This document shows, in pieces, positions 1 through 8,708 of a DNA stretch of 64,000 bases (within the stretch, counting starts at the first letter, position 1; each line of letters begins with the position of its first letter). Under the pieces are notes generated by a model. It searched no databases. It saw only the letters and a list, made by a program, of their open reading frames with translations, and was not told the origin of the DNA. The position numbers and the translations under genes were made by a program. The stretch is from positions 1-64,000 of the forward strand of contig NZ_JAFBEG010000005.1 of assembly GCF_016908635.1 (NCBI RefSeq). Reading direction: 5' to 3'. Source of the stretch: Sporohalobacter salinus. Lineage in GTDB: Bacteria; Bacillota; Halanaerobiia; Halobacteroidales; Acetohalobiaceae.

Positions 1-149
1 GTTAAAACTAATCTCAAAATCAAAGTTAGACTTATTAAATGGGTTAAAAACTATGATTTTTTAAGCTCAATTTTCATATCTGCTTAACAGGTTCTATATT
101 CATTAATTTTTATAAAAAATCAATATCAATCCCTGCCTTATTTCTAATA

Positions 150-179
150 ATTATACATAATATTGAATAAAAATTCAAG
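150..179 (-). promoter_or_regulatory. ARG-box promoter reading off the left edge
   Basis: On the minus strand there is a -35 TTGAAT (178-173), a 17-base spacer and a -10 TATAAT (155-150). An 18-base element ATTGAATAAAAATTCAAG (162-179 as read on +) covers the -35 and most of the spacer. Its core TTGAAT-AAAA-ATTCAA is a perfect inverted repeat and fits the known ArgR/AhrC operator consensus. The argC promoter (14432-14460) has the same geometry. No start codon with a convincing ribosome binding site is seen between here and position 1, so the controlled gene lies outside the window behind a leader of at least 140 bases. Confidence 0.7.
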
Positions 180-185
180 GGTGGT

Positions 186-216
186 ATAAAAAAAGAACTG
201 AAGGATATCCTTCAGC
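186..216 (-). terminator. Rho-independent terminator of putP
   Basis: The perfect palindrome CTGAAGGATATCCTTCAG (198-215) is followed on the minus strand by a run of seven T (194-188). It lies 36 bases after the putP stop codon and separates putP from the ARG-box promoter further left. Confidence 0.8.
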
Positions 217-251
217 CCTAGATATAATGCTCTTTCAAGCAGTATTAACTT

Positions 252-1733
252 TTAAACATTATTCATTCTTTCTGTTACTTCATCAAACTCAGTCAGAATT
301 TCGATATCTTCCTCACCAACAACTAAATTAGCAAGATAAATAGTTAAAACATTAGCAATAAAACCAGGTACTATTTCATATAAGGAACTACCAAATATAA
401 TTGTTCCTAAATCAAACTCTTTCCAAACAATCAAAACAATAGTTCCAACAATCATTCCAGATAAAGCTGACTTCCAGCTTGTCTTTTTAGAAAATAGAGC
501 AAATAGAACAATTGGACCAAATGCAGCTCCAAATCCTCCCCAAGCATAAGCTACTAAGCCCAATACTGTATTATCAGGATTTAAAGCTAAAAAGAGAGCT
601 ATAACTGAAGTCACTAAAACTGAAATTCTCCCAACATACATTAGTTCTTTTTCAGAAGTATCTTTTTTAATCTTTTTATAAAAATCTTCAGTTAAAGTGG
701 AAGATAAAACTAACAATTGAGAATCAATAGTAGACATAATAGCTGCCAAAATAGCTGCTAATAATATTCCACCAACCCAAGGATTGAACAACTTATCTAT
801 CATATAGATAAAAACTTTCTCCTGATTTCCACCTGATAGATTATCAAACATTGGCATAGAAATTAAACCAATAATAACTGATCCACTTAGCGAAATAAAA
901 ACCCAAATGACGGCTATTCGCATAGCTTCAGGAACTTTTTTTACTGATTTTATCCCCATGAACCTAGCTAAAATATGGGGCTGGCCAAAATAACCTAATC
1001 CCCAGGCTACAGCTGAAATGATCCCCATAATAGACATACTACTATCATCAGGAAATAGACTTAAAGAAGCTCCTTTAGCTAATGCTGCAGTCTTAATTCC
1101 TTGAACCCCTCCAACGACATCATAGGCTAAAATAGGTACAATTACTATTGTTGAAACCATCAATAGCCCCTGAATTAAATCAGTCCAACAAACAGCTAAA
1201 AACCCTCCTAAAAAAGTATATAACATAATTACAAAAGTACCAATTAATACTGCCGTAGCATACTTAACGCTAAATACTGATTCAAAGAGCTTTCCTGCTG
1301 CTACTAATCCAGAAGATGCATAGATTGTAAAAAATAATAATGTGATTAAAGCTGATATAATTCGCAGCAAACCTGTAGGATCTTGAAACCTTTCCTCAAA
1401 AAAAGAGGCTAAAGTTATTGCATCAGTCTTTTGAGTATAAACTCTAAGTCTACCAGAAACAAACTTCCAATTCAGATAAGTACCTACAAAAAGCCCAATA
1501 GCAATCCAGGCCTGTTCTACTCCTCCTAAGTAAACAGCCCCCGGCAGCCCCATAAGCAACCAACCACTCATATCACTTGCCTGAGCAGATAATGCTGTAA
1601 CCCAGCTACCTAGACCTCTTCCACCTAATAAGTAATCTTCAACATCAACAGTTCTCTTATAAAAGTAAATTCCAATTGACATCATGAAAATAAAATAAAT
1701 TATAAAAGCTAATATTGTTTGAATCTGAATCAT
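252..1733 (-). CDS. putP: Sodium/proline symporter PutP
   Basis: This is an inner-membrane symporter of the solute:sodium symporter family, importing proline with Na+ for nutrition or osmoprotection. The 493-residue length and roughly 13 hydrophobic segments fit the family. The segment SAQASDMSGWLLMGLPGA (residues 49-66) is nearly identical to the E. coli PutP Na+-binding region, with D54 and S56 standing for E. coli D55 and S57. A later segment AAIMSTIDSQLL also matches. GGGAGG stands 9 bases before the ATG. The gene is monocistronic, with its own promoter and terminator. Substrate assignment to proline is by close motif similarity; pantothenate-type relatives are less likely. Confidence 0.92.
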   Translation of the reverse strand: MIQIQTILAFIIYFIFMMSIGIYFYKRTVDVEDYLLGGRGLGSWVTALSAQASDMSGWLLMGLPGAVYLGGVEQAWIAIGLFVGTYLNWKFVSGRLRVYTQKTDAITLASFFEERFQDPTGLLRIISALITLLFFTIYASSGLVAAGKLFESVFSVKYATAVLIGTFVIMLYTFLGGFLAVCWTDLIQGLLMVSTIVIVPILAYDVVGGVQGIKTAALAKGASLSLFPDDSSMSIMGIISAVAWGLGYFGQPHILARFMGIKSVKKVPEAMRIAVIWVFISLSGSVIIGLISMPMFDNLSGGNQEKVFIYMIDKLFNPWVGGILLAAILAAIMSTIDSQLLVLSSTLTEDFYKKIKKDTSEKELMYVGRISVLVTSVIALFLALNPDNTVLGLVAYAWGGFGAAFGPIVLFALFSKKTSWKSALSGMIVGTIVLIVWKEFDLGTIIFGSSLYEIVPGFIANVLTIYLANLVVGEEDIEILTEFDEVTERMNNV

Positions 1734-1768
1734 ATTCTAACTTTCCTCCCTAGAAAAATATTACCCTT

Positions 1769-1797
1769 AGAATAACATAAGCCACTATATTATGCAA
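1769..1797 (-). promoter_or_regulatory. Probable putP promoter
   Basis: On the minus strand TTGCAT (1797-1792) and TATTCT (1774-1769) are 17 bases apart, with a TG two bases before the -10 (extended -10). This would place the start of transcription about 30 bases before the putP start codon. Confidence 0.5.
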
Positions 1798-1976
1798 CAT
1801 CTTTTATAATTATTACTTAAAGTTCTACAATATTCAACTTTAACTTCAAAGTACTACTAGCTAAAGTTCCATCAACTATAACTAAGTACTGAGCAACTGA
1901 TCTAATAAAAATATATATTAAATCAACCTTAACAATATACTTCATTCTATTGCCTCACAGAAAATATACCATTTTA

Positions 1977-3057
1977 TTATAAAGACTCTTCAATAATTAA
2001 ATTAACCTTTCTATTTAAATCAATATCTTTTGGCTTGTCCAATTTTTCATCATTCTGTTTTAAAACCCTAACTACGGGTCTTGAATTAGCATGTTTTCTG
2101 GCCTTAATTACTACCCCCTCATAACCATTATTCAATCTTACTTTACTTCCTTTAGGATAAAGCGTAAGGTGCTGCAAAAATTCCTCCATTAATTCTCGAT
2201 CTAATTCTTGGTTAGTTATCATAGTATAAAGATGCTCTAAGATTTCATTAATTTCAAAGGCCGGTCGATAAACTCTTGAACTACGCATAGCATCAAATAT
2301 ATCAGCTATGGCCACTATACCGCCCAAATTCGTGAATTGTTTTCCCTGCTATTCCCTCTGGATAACCTGAACCATCATATCGTTCATGATGCTGATAAGC
2401 AATTAATGACGATAATTCATTTATCTTATCATGATCCCAAAGAATTTCGTAGCCATAAACTGTATGTTTCTGAACTTCCTTATATTCATCATCAGTTAAC
2501 TTATCAGGTTTATTCAAAATTTTTGCAGGAACTCTAGCCTTTCCAATATCATGTAAAAAACTTCCAACACCCAAAAGTTCTAGCTTTTCTCTACTATAAC
2601 CTAAACTATTACCAACAATCAATGAAAATATAGCTACATTAACTAAATGAAAAAATAACTCATCTTCTAACTTTCTTATATCTTTAAGATTAAGAACCAA
2701 ATCTTCTGCATCAACGATATCATCTATTATATCATCTATTATATTAATTATTTTTTCTGCTTGAATCAGATTACATCTCTGTTGGTCTTCCTCTTTATTC
2801 TTTATACTTTCCAAACATTCCTTAGCAAGAAGTACTGCTTCCCGCTTTACATTTTCAGATACAATGTTATCTATTTCTACATCATTTAAATTATAATCAT
2901 TAATATAAACATAATTAATCCCTAACTTCTGTAGACGTCCAATATATTCTTCTGTTAATTCTGTTCCTTTTTTGAGCAAAACTTTATCCTCAGAAGTATA
3001 TATATCTTTGGCTAATTCCACTCCTGATTCTAACTTTTTTACTCGTTTTAGATACAT
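1977..3057 (-). pseudogene. HD-GYP domain protein, split by a one-base frameshift
   Basis: HD-GYP proteins hydrolyse cyclic di-GMP. The N-terminal 120 residues or so form the variable region usual in this family. The phosphodiesterase domain shows HDIGK, the HHERYDGSGYPEG motif, then HEFGR, after which the frame runs into YSGHS and a stop. The expected continuation IVAIADIFDAMRSSRVYRP is present in the next frame and runs to 1977. One extra T on the minus strand (base 2319 or its neighbours) accounts for the break. Removing it gives GGG CGG ATA GTG and a continuous reading frame. The start is chosen at ATG 3057, eight bases after GGAGG. It could be a true pseudogene, a phase-variable or tolerated break, or a sequencing error. 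Confidence 0.75.
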
Positions 3058-3248
3058 ATCTCTGTCCTCCATCTCTTTTTATATTTTATAGTATATATCG
3101 CCTACTTTAAAATAATTATCACTATTCATAATATTTCTATAATGGCCCATTTTTACCTGCCGATGTTATATATTTTTCGAACCAATTGTATAAAAAAGGA
3201 TATTATGACAAATTATAATTATATACTCAACTTTCTTCTTTAATTAAC

Positions 3249-3277
3249 TTGACGTCATTATACTTTTTTTATAGTAT
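3249..3277 (+). promoter_or_regulatory. Probable znuACB promoter
   Basis: TTGACG (3249-3254) and TAGTAT (3272-3277) are 17 bases apart and lie about 45 bases before the znuA start. The -35 overlaps the short palindrome TGACGTCA (3250-3257). No clear Zur or Fur operator could be recognised. Confidence 0.5.
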
Positions 3278-3319
3278 ATATTTGTTATCAGATATAAATA
3301 TTTAAAAAGGAGGTTTAAG

Positions 3320-4246
3320 ATGTTTAATTTCAAACAATACTTTAACTTAGTAATTCTATTTTTAGTTATTGGATTAATATTAGGAATAACTAATCCAGTA
3401 ATAAGTCAACAAAAATTGACTGCCTATGTCAGCTTCTATCCTTTATATGATACAGCAAATAAAATAGGTGGTAATCAAATAAATATTAATTTAGTAATTC
3501 CTAACGGAGCAGAAGCACATAGCTATAAACCATCTCCTCAAAAAATAGCTCAATTAGAAAAAGCAGATATCTTCTTTTATAATGGGGTTGGACTTGAACC
3601 CTGGGCAAATAAAGCAGTTCAAAACCTTAAACAGTCTAATGTAGAAACAGTAAATGTAAGCCAAAATATTGATTTAATTCCTCTTGCAAGTCAACATAAT
3701 GCAAAAGATAACCATGGGCAATACGATCCCCATATCTGGTTAGACCCCGTTAATATGAAAAAAATTGCTAAGTTAATGACAAAAAGGTTTAGTAAATTAG
3801 ATCCTAAACATAAGGAAGTTTATAAACAAAACTTCGATCAATATGCTCGCAAAATTGATAAACTTCATCACAAATATAAAACAACATTAACTAACAATCA
3901 ACAAGAATATATTTTAGTCTCACATGCTGCTTTTGGTTATTTGACCAATCGCTATGGATTAAAACAGATAGCAGTTACCGGAATCGAACCTCACGAAAAG
4001 CCATCACCAAAAGCTCTAACCCATTTGATTAAAGAAGCAAACAAACATGACCTAAATTATATTTTCATGGAGACATTATCTAGTCCAAGAACAGTTAATG
4101 TCTTAGCTCAAGAAGCAAATCTTGAAATATTAACACTTAATACCATCGCCGGACTAACTAAGACAGAACAGAAAAATAATAAAGATTATTTTTCATTAAT
4201 GAGAGATAATCTTAATAATTTAAAGAAGGCAGTGAAAACTAAATGA
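3320..4246 (+). CDS. znuA: Zinc/manganese ABC transporter, solute-binding protein (ZnuA-type)
   Basis: This cluster A-I metal-binding protein (308 aa) delivers Zn2+ or Mn2+ to the ZnuB permease. Family metal ligands are visible: H67 in GAEAHSYKP, H138 in DPHIWLDP and H202 in SHAAFGY. A short His-containing loop (H126, H132) precedes the second ligand, as in zinc-specific members. Residues 8-30 form a signal or anchor segment with no lipobox cysteine, which is unusual for a monoderm Firmicute. GGAGG stands 9 bases before ATG. The stop overlaps znuC (ATGA). Zinc is preferred over manganese because of the His loop, but this is not certain. Confidence 0.85.
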   Translation: MFNFKQYFNLVILFLVIGLILGITNPVISQQKLTAYVSFYPLYDTANKIGGNQININLVIPNGAEAHSYKPSPQKIAQLEKADIFFYNGVGLEPWANKAVQNLKQSNVETVNVSQNIDLIPLASQHNAKDNHGQYDPHIWLDPVNMKKIAKLMTKRFSKLDPKHKEVYKQNFDQYARKIDKLHHKYKTTLTNNQQEYILVSHAAFGYLTNRYGLKQIAVTGIEPHEKPSPKALTHLIKEANKHDLNYIFMETLSSPRTVNVLAQEANLEILTLNTIAGLTKTEQKNNKDYFSLMRDNLNNLKKAVKTK

Positions 4247-4938
4247 ACAAAGTAATTACAGTTAATAATTTATCCTTTGCTTATGAAGAAAAAACTATTT
4301 TAAAAGATATAAATTTACAAGTCAATAAAGGAGACTTTCTTGCTTTTATTGGCCCTAACGGTTCTGGAAAAAGCACTTTATTAAAGCTATTATTAGGACT
4401 GTTAAAAGCAGATCAGGGGGAAATAAAGTTATTAAAAACTAAAATAAATAACTTTACCGATTGGACTAAGATAGGTTATATCCCCCAAAATATCAAGAAT
4501 TTTAATAACAGTTTTCCGGCTACTGTCAAAGAAATCATCGGCTCCAATCTCTATTCACAGATGAATTTCTTTAAATTATTGACAGCTAATTTAGAAAAGA
4601 AAATTGATAAAGTATTAAAACTAGTTAATATGCTAAATTATAAAGAAAGCCTAATTGGTAATTTATCCGGAGGTCAACAACAACGAATATTTATTGCTCG
4701 AACTTTAGTTACTGAACCAGAAATTATCTTTTTGGATGAACCGCTTACAGGCGTAGATGCTAATACCCAAAATGAATTATATCAATTACTAACTAAATTA
4801 AACCAAAAGTTAAGGATTACAATAACTATGGTTTCTCATGATCTAAACTCTGTAAATAAATATGCTAATAGAATTATCTCAGTTAATAACTGTCAACTTT
4901 CTGTCAAAAAACAGTTGAGGGAGGAAGGAAAATGTTAG
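4243..4938 (+). CDS. znuC: Zinc/manganese ABC transporter, ATP-binding protein (ZnuC-type)
   Basis: This is the ATPase subunit (231 aa) of the metal importer. It carries Walker A GPNGSGKST (residues 37-45), the Q-loop IPQN, the ABC signature LSGGQQQR, Walker B IIFLDEP and the H-loop VSHD. It overlaps znuA by four bases and znuB by seven, so translation of the three is probably coupled. Confidence 0.9.
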   Translation: MNKVITVNNLSFAYEEKTILKDINLQVNKGDFLAFIGPNGSGKSTLLKLLLGLLKADQGEIKLLKTKINNFTDWTKIGYIPQNIKNFNNSFPATVKEIIGSNLYSQMNFFKLLTANLEKKIDKVLKLVNMLNYKESLIGNLSGGQQQRIFIARTLVTEPEIIFLDEPLTGVDANTQNELYQLLTKLNQKLRITITMVSHDLNSVNKYANRIISVNNCQLSVKKQLREEGKC

Positions 4939-5777
4939 AAATTCTAAGTTATTCCTTCATGCAGCGAGCCTTCGTAGTCGGAAATATTATTGGAGTCATA
5001 TGTCCATTAATTGGAACATTTTTAGTATTAAAGCGTCTAGCTCTAATCGGCCATACCCTTTCCCACGTAGCCTTAGCTGGTGTAGCTTTAGGAATGTTTT
5101 TAGGTATCTATCCTGTTTATATGGCACTTATAATCTCAATTATAGCTGCTTTAGGTATCGAGAAGTTAAGACAAAACTACAAGGATTATGCAGAATTATC
5201 CCTATCAATAATTCTAGCTGCTGGCCTCGGAGTAGCAACTATCTTAATCAGCTTAATCAATGGTAATTCAAGTATCTTTAGTTATTTATTCGGCAGTATA
5301 TCTTTAGTTACTAATCAAGATTTATTCATTATACTACCGCTAGGCTTTATAATCATAGGAATTATTAACTACTTTTATTACGGATTTTTTGCTATTACTT
5401 TCAATGAAGAGGAAGCTAAACTAGCAGGAATTCCAGTCAAAAGTCTTAATATTCTATTTATGATTCTAGTCTCAATTACTGTATCGCTATCTATGAGAAT
5501 CATTGGGGGCTTATTAGTATCCTCATTAATTACTATTCCAGTAGCAACTGGCCTGCAAATATCAACTAGCTTTAAAGAAACAATTAAATACAGCATTATC
5601 TTTAGTCTACTAGCAGTGAATTTCGGATTAATTCTCTCCTTTTATCAAGACTTAGCCCCAGGCGGAACTATTATTTTAATTAGTGTAATTTACTTGCTGG
5701 GAGCATTAGGATATAAAAAAATAAAAACTTCCCTTAATGATTCACAGGAAAATACACTGGAATCAAAAATTAACTAA
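4932..5777 (+). CDS. znuB: Zinc/manganese ABC transporter, permease (ZnuB-type)
   Basis: This is the membrane subunit (281 aa) of the ABC-3 family, with about eight hydrophobic segments. The LIGHTLSHVALAGVALG stretch near residues 37-53 and the later GGLLVSSLITIPVATG segment are typical of the family. GGGAGGAAG precedes the ATG. It is the last gene of the znuACB operon. Confidence 0.9.
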   Translation: MLEILSYSFMQRAFVVGNIIGVICPLIGTFLVLKRLALIGHTLSHVALAGVALGMFLGIYPVYMALIISIIAALGIEKLRQNYKDYAELSLSIILAAGLGVATILISLINGNSSIFSYLFGSISLVTNQDLFIILPLGFIIIGIINYFYYGFFAITFNEEEAKLAGIPVKSLNILFMILVSITVSLSMRIIGGLLVSSLITIPVATGLQISTSFKETIKYSIIFSLLAVNFGLILSFYQDLAPGGTIILISVIYLLGALGYKKIKTSLNDSQENTLESKIN

Positions 5778-5803
5778 AACTAAACTTAAAATAAAACCAA
5801 AGT

Positions 5804-5837
5804 AGCTCTAAGCTCATTTGAAATCAAGCTTGGAGCT
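5804..5837 (+). terminator. Stem-loop after znuB without a T-run
   Basis: AGCTCTAAGCT (5804-5814) pairs with AGCTTGGAGCT (5827-5837), an 11-bp stem with one wobble. No T-run follows, so it may protect the 3' end of the mRNA rather than terminate transcription. Nothing else is recognised between znuB and the germination operon. Confidence 0.35.
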
Positions 5838-5998
5838 AAACTTATACCTCTAAAAATCTATTCCTACCTACACTTCTTTTCTTTATTTTAACTTAATTAA
5901 AAAAATAAGTAAATTTAGAATAAAAAAGACTATTTTACAAAAAATAATTTTAAATAAACTCTTTACCAATGATTATAAACAAGGGGGAAGACATTAGT

Positions 5999-7603
5999 AT
6001 GTGGCAGCAAATAAAAAAGTGGCTTGAAGATAAATACATAGCAACTCAGAATTCAAAAGAAAATACTGCTAATGTGTTCTTCAATAGTCTTAACAAAAAT
6101 ACAAAATTAATAAAAGAAAAACTAAATAATATCGACGATATCCGATTTAGAGAAATCAAACCGACCGATAAAAATAATAATCAGATTCAGATGACCTTAG
6201 TTTATATCACTGATTTAGTAGATAAAGAAGTAATTAATAACCACATTTTAAAACCAATATTATCTCATCAGCAGAATTTAGATCTAAAAATGTTGACAGA
6301 AAAAAAAGATGCCGAAATCCTCAAAAATCAAATTATAGACGCTAAAAATATAACTAAGATAGATAAAATATCCAAAGCAATTGACGAACTTTTAATCGGT
6401 AAATCACTCTTGCTTATTAATCAAAACTCTTACGTATTAAGTATTCCTACGCAAGGATGGAAAGAAAGAAATGTCTCTGAACCAAAAACTGAACGAACTA
6501 TCCGTGGTCCTGATGTTTCTTTTATGGAAAATATCAAAACTAATACTGGATTAATTAGAAGAAGAATTAAAAGCAATAAGTTAAAAATAGAACCATTCAT
6601 CAAAGGCAGTCAAACCAAAACTAAAATAAATATTATGTACATTAAAGGTTACGCCAATGAAAAAATAGTTAAAGAAGTAAAGAAACGGCTAGAAAGCATT
6701 GAAGTAGCTGCAATTCAAGGAGCCCAACATATACTAGAATTGATTGAAGATAATCCATTATCCCCTTTTGAAACAGTATTTATAACTCAGCGCCCTGATG
6801 TAATAACAGCAGGGCTATTAGAAGGACGGATAGCTATTTTAACTGACGGATCACCTTCAGTACTAACAGTTCCTAAACTATTTATGGAAAATTTAATCAG
6901 TCCTGAAGATTATTATAGTCGTTTCTATTATACTTTTATTATCAGAGTAATCAGATTCGCTGCCTTTATAGTCAGTACTATCCTACCAGCATTATATATT
7001 TCAATTCTGGGATTTCACCAACAAGTATTGCCAATGACATTGGTTAATTCAGTCTATACTGCCCGGGAAGGAGTTCCATTCCCTATTGCTATTGAAATGA
7101 CAACCTTTGGCATCTTTTTTGAGGGAATTAAAGAAGCCGGAGTTAGAATTCCCAGCGGCTTAGGATCTACAATAACTATTGTCGGCGCCTTAATCTTAGG
7201 CCAAGCAGCAATCAATGCTGGTTTTTTGAGCCCGGATGGAGTCATTGTCGGAGCGCTAACTGGTATTGCCGTTTTTATAATTCCTACAGTAGAATTTAAT
7301 AATACTTTATTGATACTTAGATTACTATTTACCGTAGCAGCTAGTATCTCCGGTTTTTACGGTATAACTATATTACTTCTGCTAATTATAATGCACTTAA
7401 CTAGCCTAAGGTCATTTGGAGTTCCTTATATGCAGCCGCTAGCTCCATTACAGCTTACAGATTTAAGAGATTTCTTTATGCGAGTACCATATTTATTAAT
7501 GAATACACAGCCCAAATCACTAGAAAACAAAAATCAAATCCGTCAGAGCAATCAACCCAGCAAAAGATTCTTCTTTAAATATAAATTAAAAGAAGAAGAT
7601 TAA
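5999..7603 (+). CDS. Spore germination protein, GerA family (receptor A subunit)
   Basis: This is the A subunit of a germinant receptor in the spore inner membrane, which helps sense nutrients. It is 534 aa from the chosen start. A hydrophilic N-terminal half (residues 1-300) is followed by about five membrane segments and a short basic tail. Conserved family stretches are seen, including PFETVFITQRPDVITAGLLEGR and the VGALILGQAAINAG segment. The ATG at 5999 follows AAGGGGGAAG at a suitable distance, while the ATG 30 bases upstream has no ribosome binding site. It is the first gene of a three-gene operon, so expression in the forespore (sigma-G) is expected, but no clear sigma-G promoter was found. 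Confidence 0.93.
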   Translation: MWQQIKKWLEDKYIATQNSKENTANVFFNSLNKNTKLIKEKLNNIDDIRFREIKPTDKNNNQIQMTLVYITDLVDKEVINNHILKPILSHQQNLDLKMLTEKKDAEILKNQIIDAKNITKIDKISKAIDELLIGKSLLLINQNSYVLSIPTQGWKERNVSEPKTERTIRGPDVSFMENIKTNTGLIRRRIKSNKLKIEPFIKGSQTKTKINIMYIKGYANEKIVKEVKKRLESIEVAAIQGAQHILELIEDNPLSPFETVFITQRPDVITAGLLEGRIAILTDGSPSVLTVPKLFMENLISPEDYYSRFYYTFIIRVIRFAAFIVSTILPALYISILGFHQQVLPMTLVNSVYTAREGVPFPIAIEMTTFGIFFEGIKEAGVRIPSGLGSTITIVGALILGQAAINAGFLSPDGVIVGALTGIAVFIIPTVEFNNTLLILRLLFTVAASISGFYGITILLLLIIMHLTSLRSFGVPYMQPLAPLQLTDLRDFFMRVPYLLMNTQPKSLENKNQIRQSNQPSKRFFFKYKLKEED

Positions 7604-7619
7604 TAGAGGAGAATAAAAG

Positions 7620-8708
7620 ATGAAAACAAAAATATCTACTTATCAAACAACTTTATTATTAATAATCACTATTTTAGCTACAGCCACTCTCTTTTTGCCA
7701 GAACTAATAATTAAACAAGCCAAAGAGGATTCCTGGCTAACAGTCATATTATTAATTGGATTCGCGGGACTAATTAGTCTAATCTATACACTGTTAATCA
7801 AAAGAATGGGGACTACTGATTTAATAACATTTACCTACCAGACATTAGGTAAGATATTAACAATCCCCCTCGGATTGAATTTAATAGTTTATTTTCTTAT
7901 CACCAGTGGATTTATTATTCGCCAAACATCAGAAGTTTTGATTGGAATTTACATGCCAGAAACCCCTCTCTGGTTCTTTATTTTAACTAATCTTTTGGTA
8001 ACAACAGCCTTTGTTTATCATGGACTGGAGGTTATCGCACGTTCTTTTGAAATAATGTTTTATCTCTTTCTAATTTCTTTTTTAATTATATTCCTAATGA
8101 TTATTCCTGAGATTTCCTTAGACTTTCTAAAACCGGTATTAGCTAACGGTATCAAACCGGTTCTTAAGGGAGTTTATCCTGGATTACCGTTTTTCAGTGA
8201 ACTATTCTCAATCTTAATATTAGCACCACAAATGACTAACTACAAGCAAGCAGGTAAATCTTTAGCTACAGCTATTGGATTTATCGGTAGTTTTCTTTTA
8301 ATCACTATCCTTGCAACTTTATTGTTATTTGGAACAAAATTAGCTAGTAATTTAACCTTTCCTTTATTATCAATTCATAGATATGCCAAGTTAGGATTTT
8401 TAGAACGGTTAGACCCGCTGTTTCTATTTTATTGGGTCGGAGGCGGAATCTTTAAGGCAGCTATTTTTCTTTATATTGGAGTCTATATTGGACAGAAATT
8501 ACTAAGGTTGTCTACATACTATACTTTAATCCCTTTTGCTTTGCCGCTTGTTTTTTATATTGCTTTTTATTTCTTTCAAGACACAACAGAGATGATTAAT
8601 ATCATAACTTCAGACATACCCTATTACCTATTTCTTCAAGTATTTTTTCCACTAATATTACTAATTATCAGTCTAATAAGGGGGATTAAGACCAATGAAG
8701 CCAGCTAA
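7620..8708 (+). CDS. Spore germination protein, GerB family (receptor B subunit)
   Basis: This is the B subunit of the germinant receptor, an APC-superfamily membrane protein thought to bind the germinant. It is 362 aa with about ten hydrophobic segments. TYQTTLLLIITILATATLFLP at the N-terminus is typical of the first helix. It starts 17 bases after the A subunit (AGAGGAGAA ribosome binding site), and its 3' end overlaps the C-subunit gene by 14 bases. Confidence 0.92.
   Translation: MKTKISTYQTTLLLIITILATATLFLPELIIKQAKEDSWLTVILLIGFAGLISLIYTLLIKRMGTTDLITFTYQTLGKILTIPLGLNLIVYFLITSGFIIRQTSEVLIGIYMPETPLWFFILTNLLVTTAFVYHGLEVIARSFEIMFYLFLISFLIIFLMIIPEISLDFLKPVLANGIKPVLKGVYPGLPFFSELFSILILAPQMTNYKQAGKSLATAIGFIGSFLLITILATLLLFGTKLASNLTFPLLSIHRYAKLGFLERLDPLFLFYWVGGGIFKAAIFLYIGVYIGQKLLRLSTYYTLIPFALPLVFYIAFYFFQDTTEMINIITSDIPYYLFLQVFFPLILLIISLIRGIKTNEAS

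Noticed and set aside
1-149. Short open frames on the minus strand after the left ARG-box promoter
   Set aside because: The two ATG triplets seen run only nine codons or fewer and lack ribosome binding sites; they do not look like the controlled gene.
3250-3257. TGACGTCA palindrome in the znu promoter as a regulator site
   Set aside because: Eight bases only, with no match to known Zur, Fur or MntR operators; chance cannot be excluded.
5000-5266. Open frame of 88 codons on the + strand inside znuB
   Set aside because: It overlaps the membrane permease in another frame, has an odd composition (many Ser, Arg, Cys) and no ribosome binding site.
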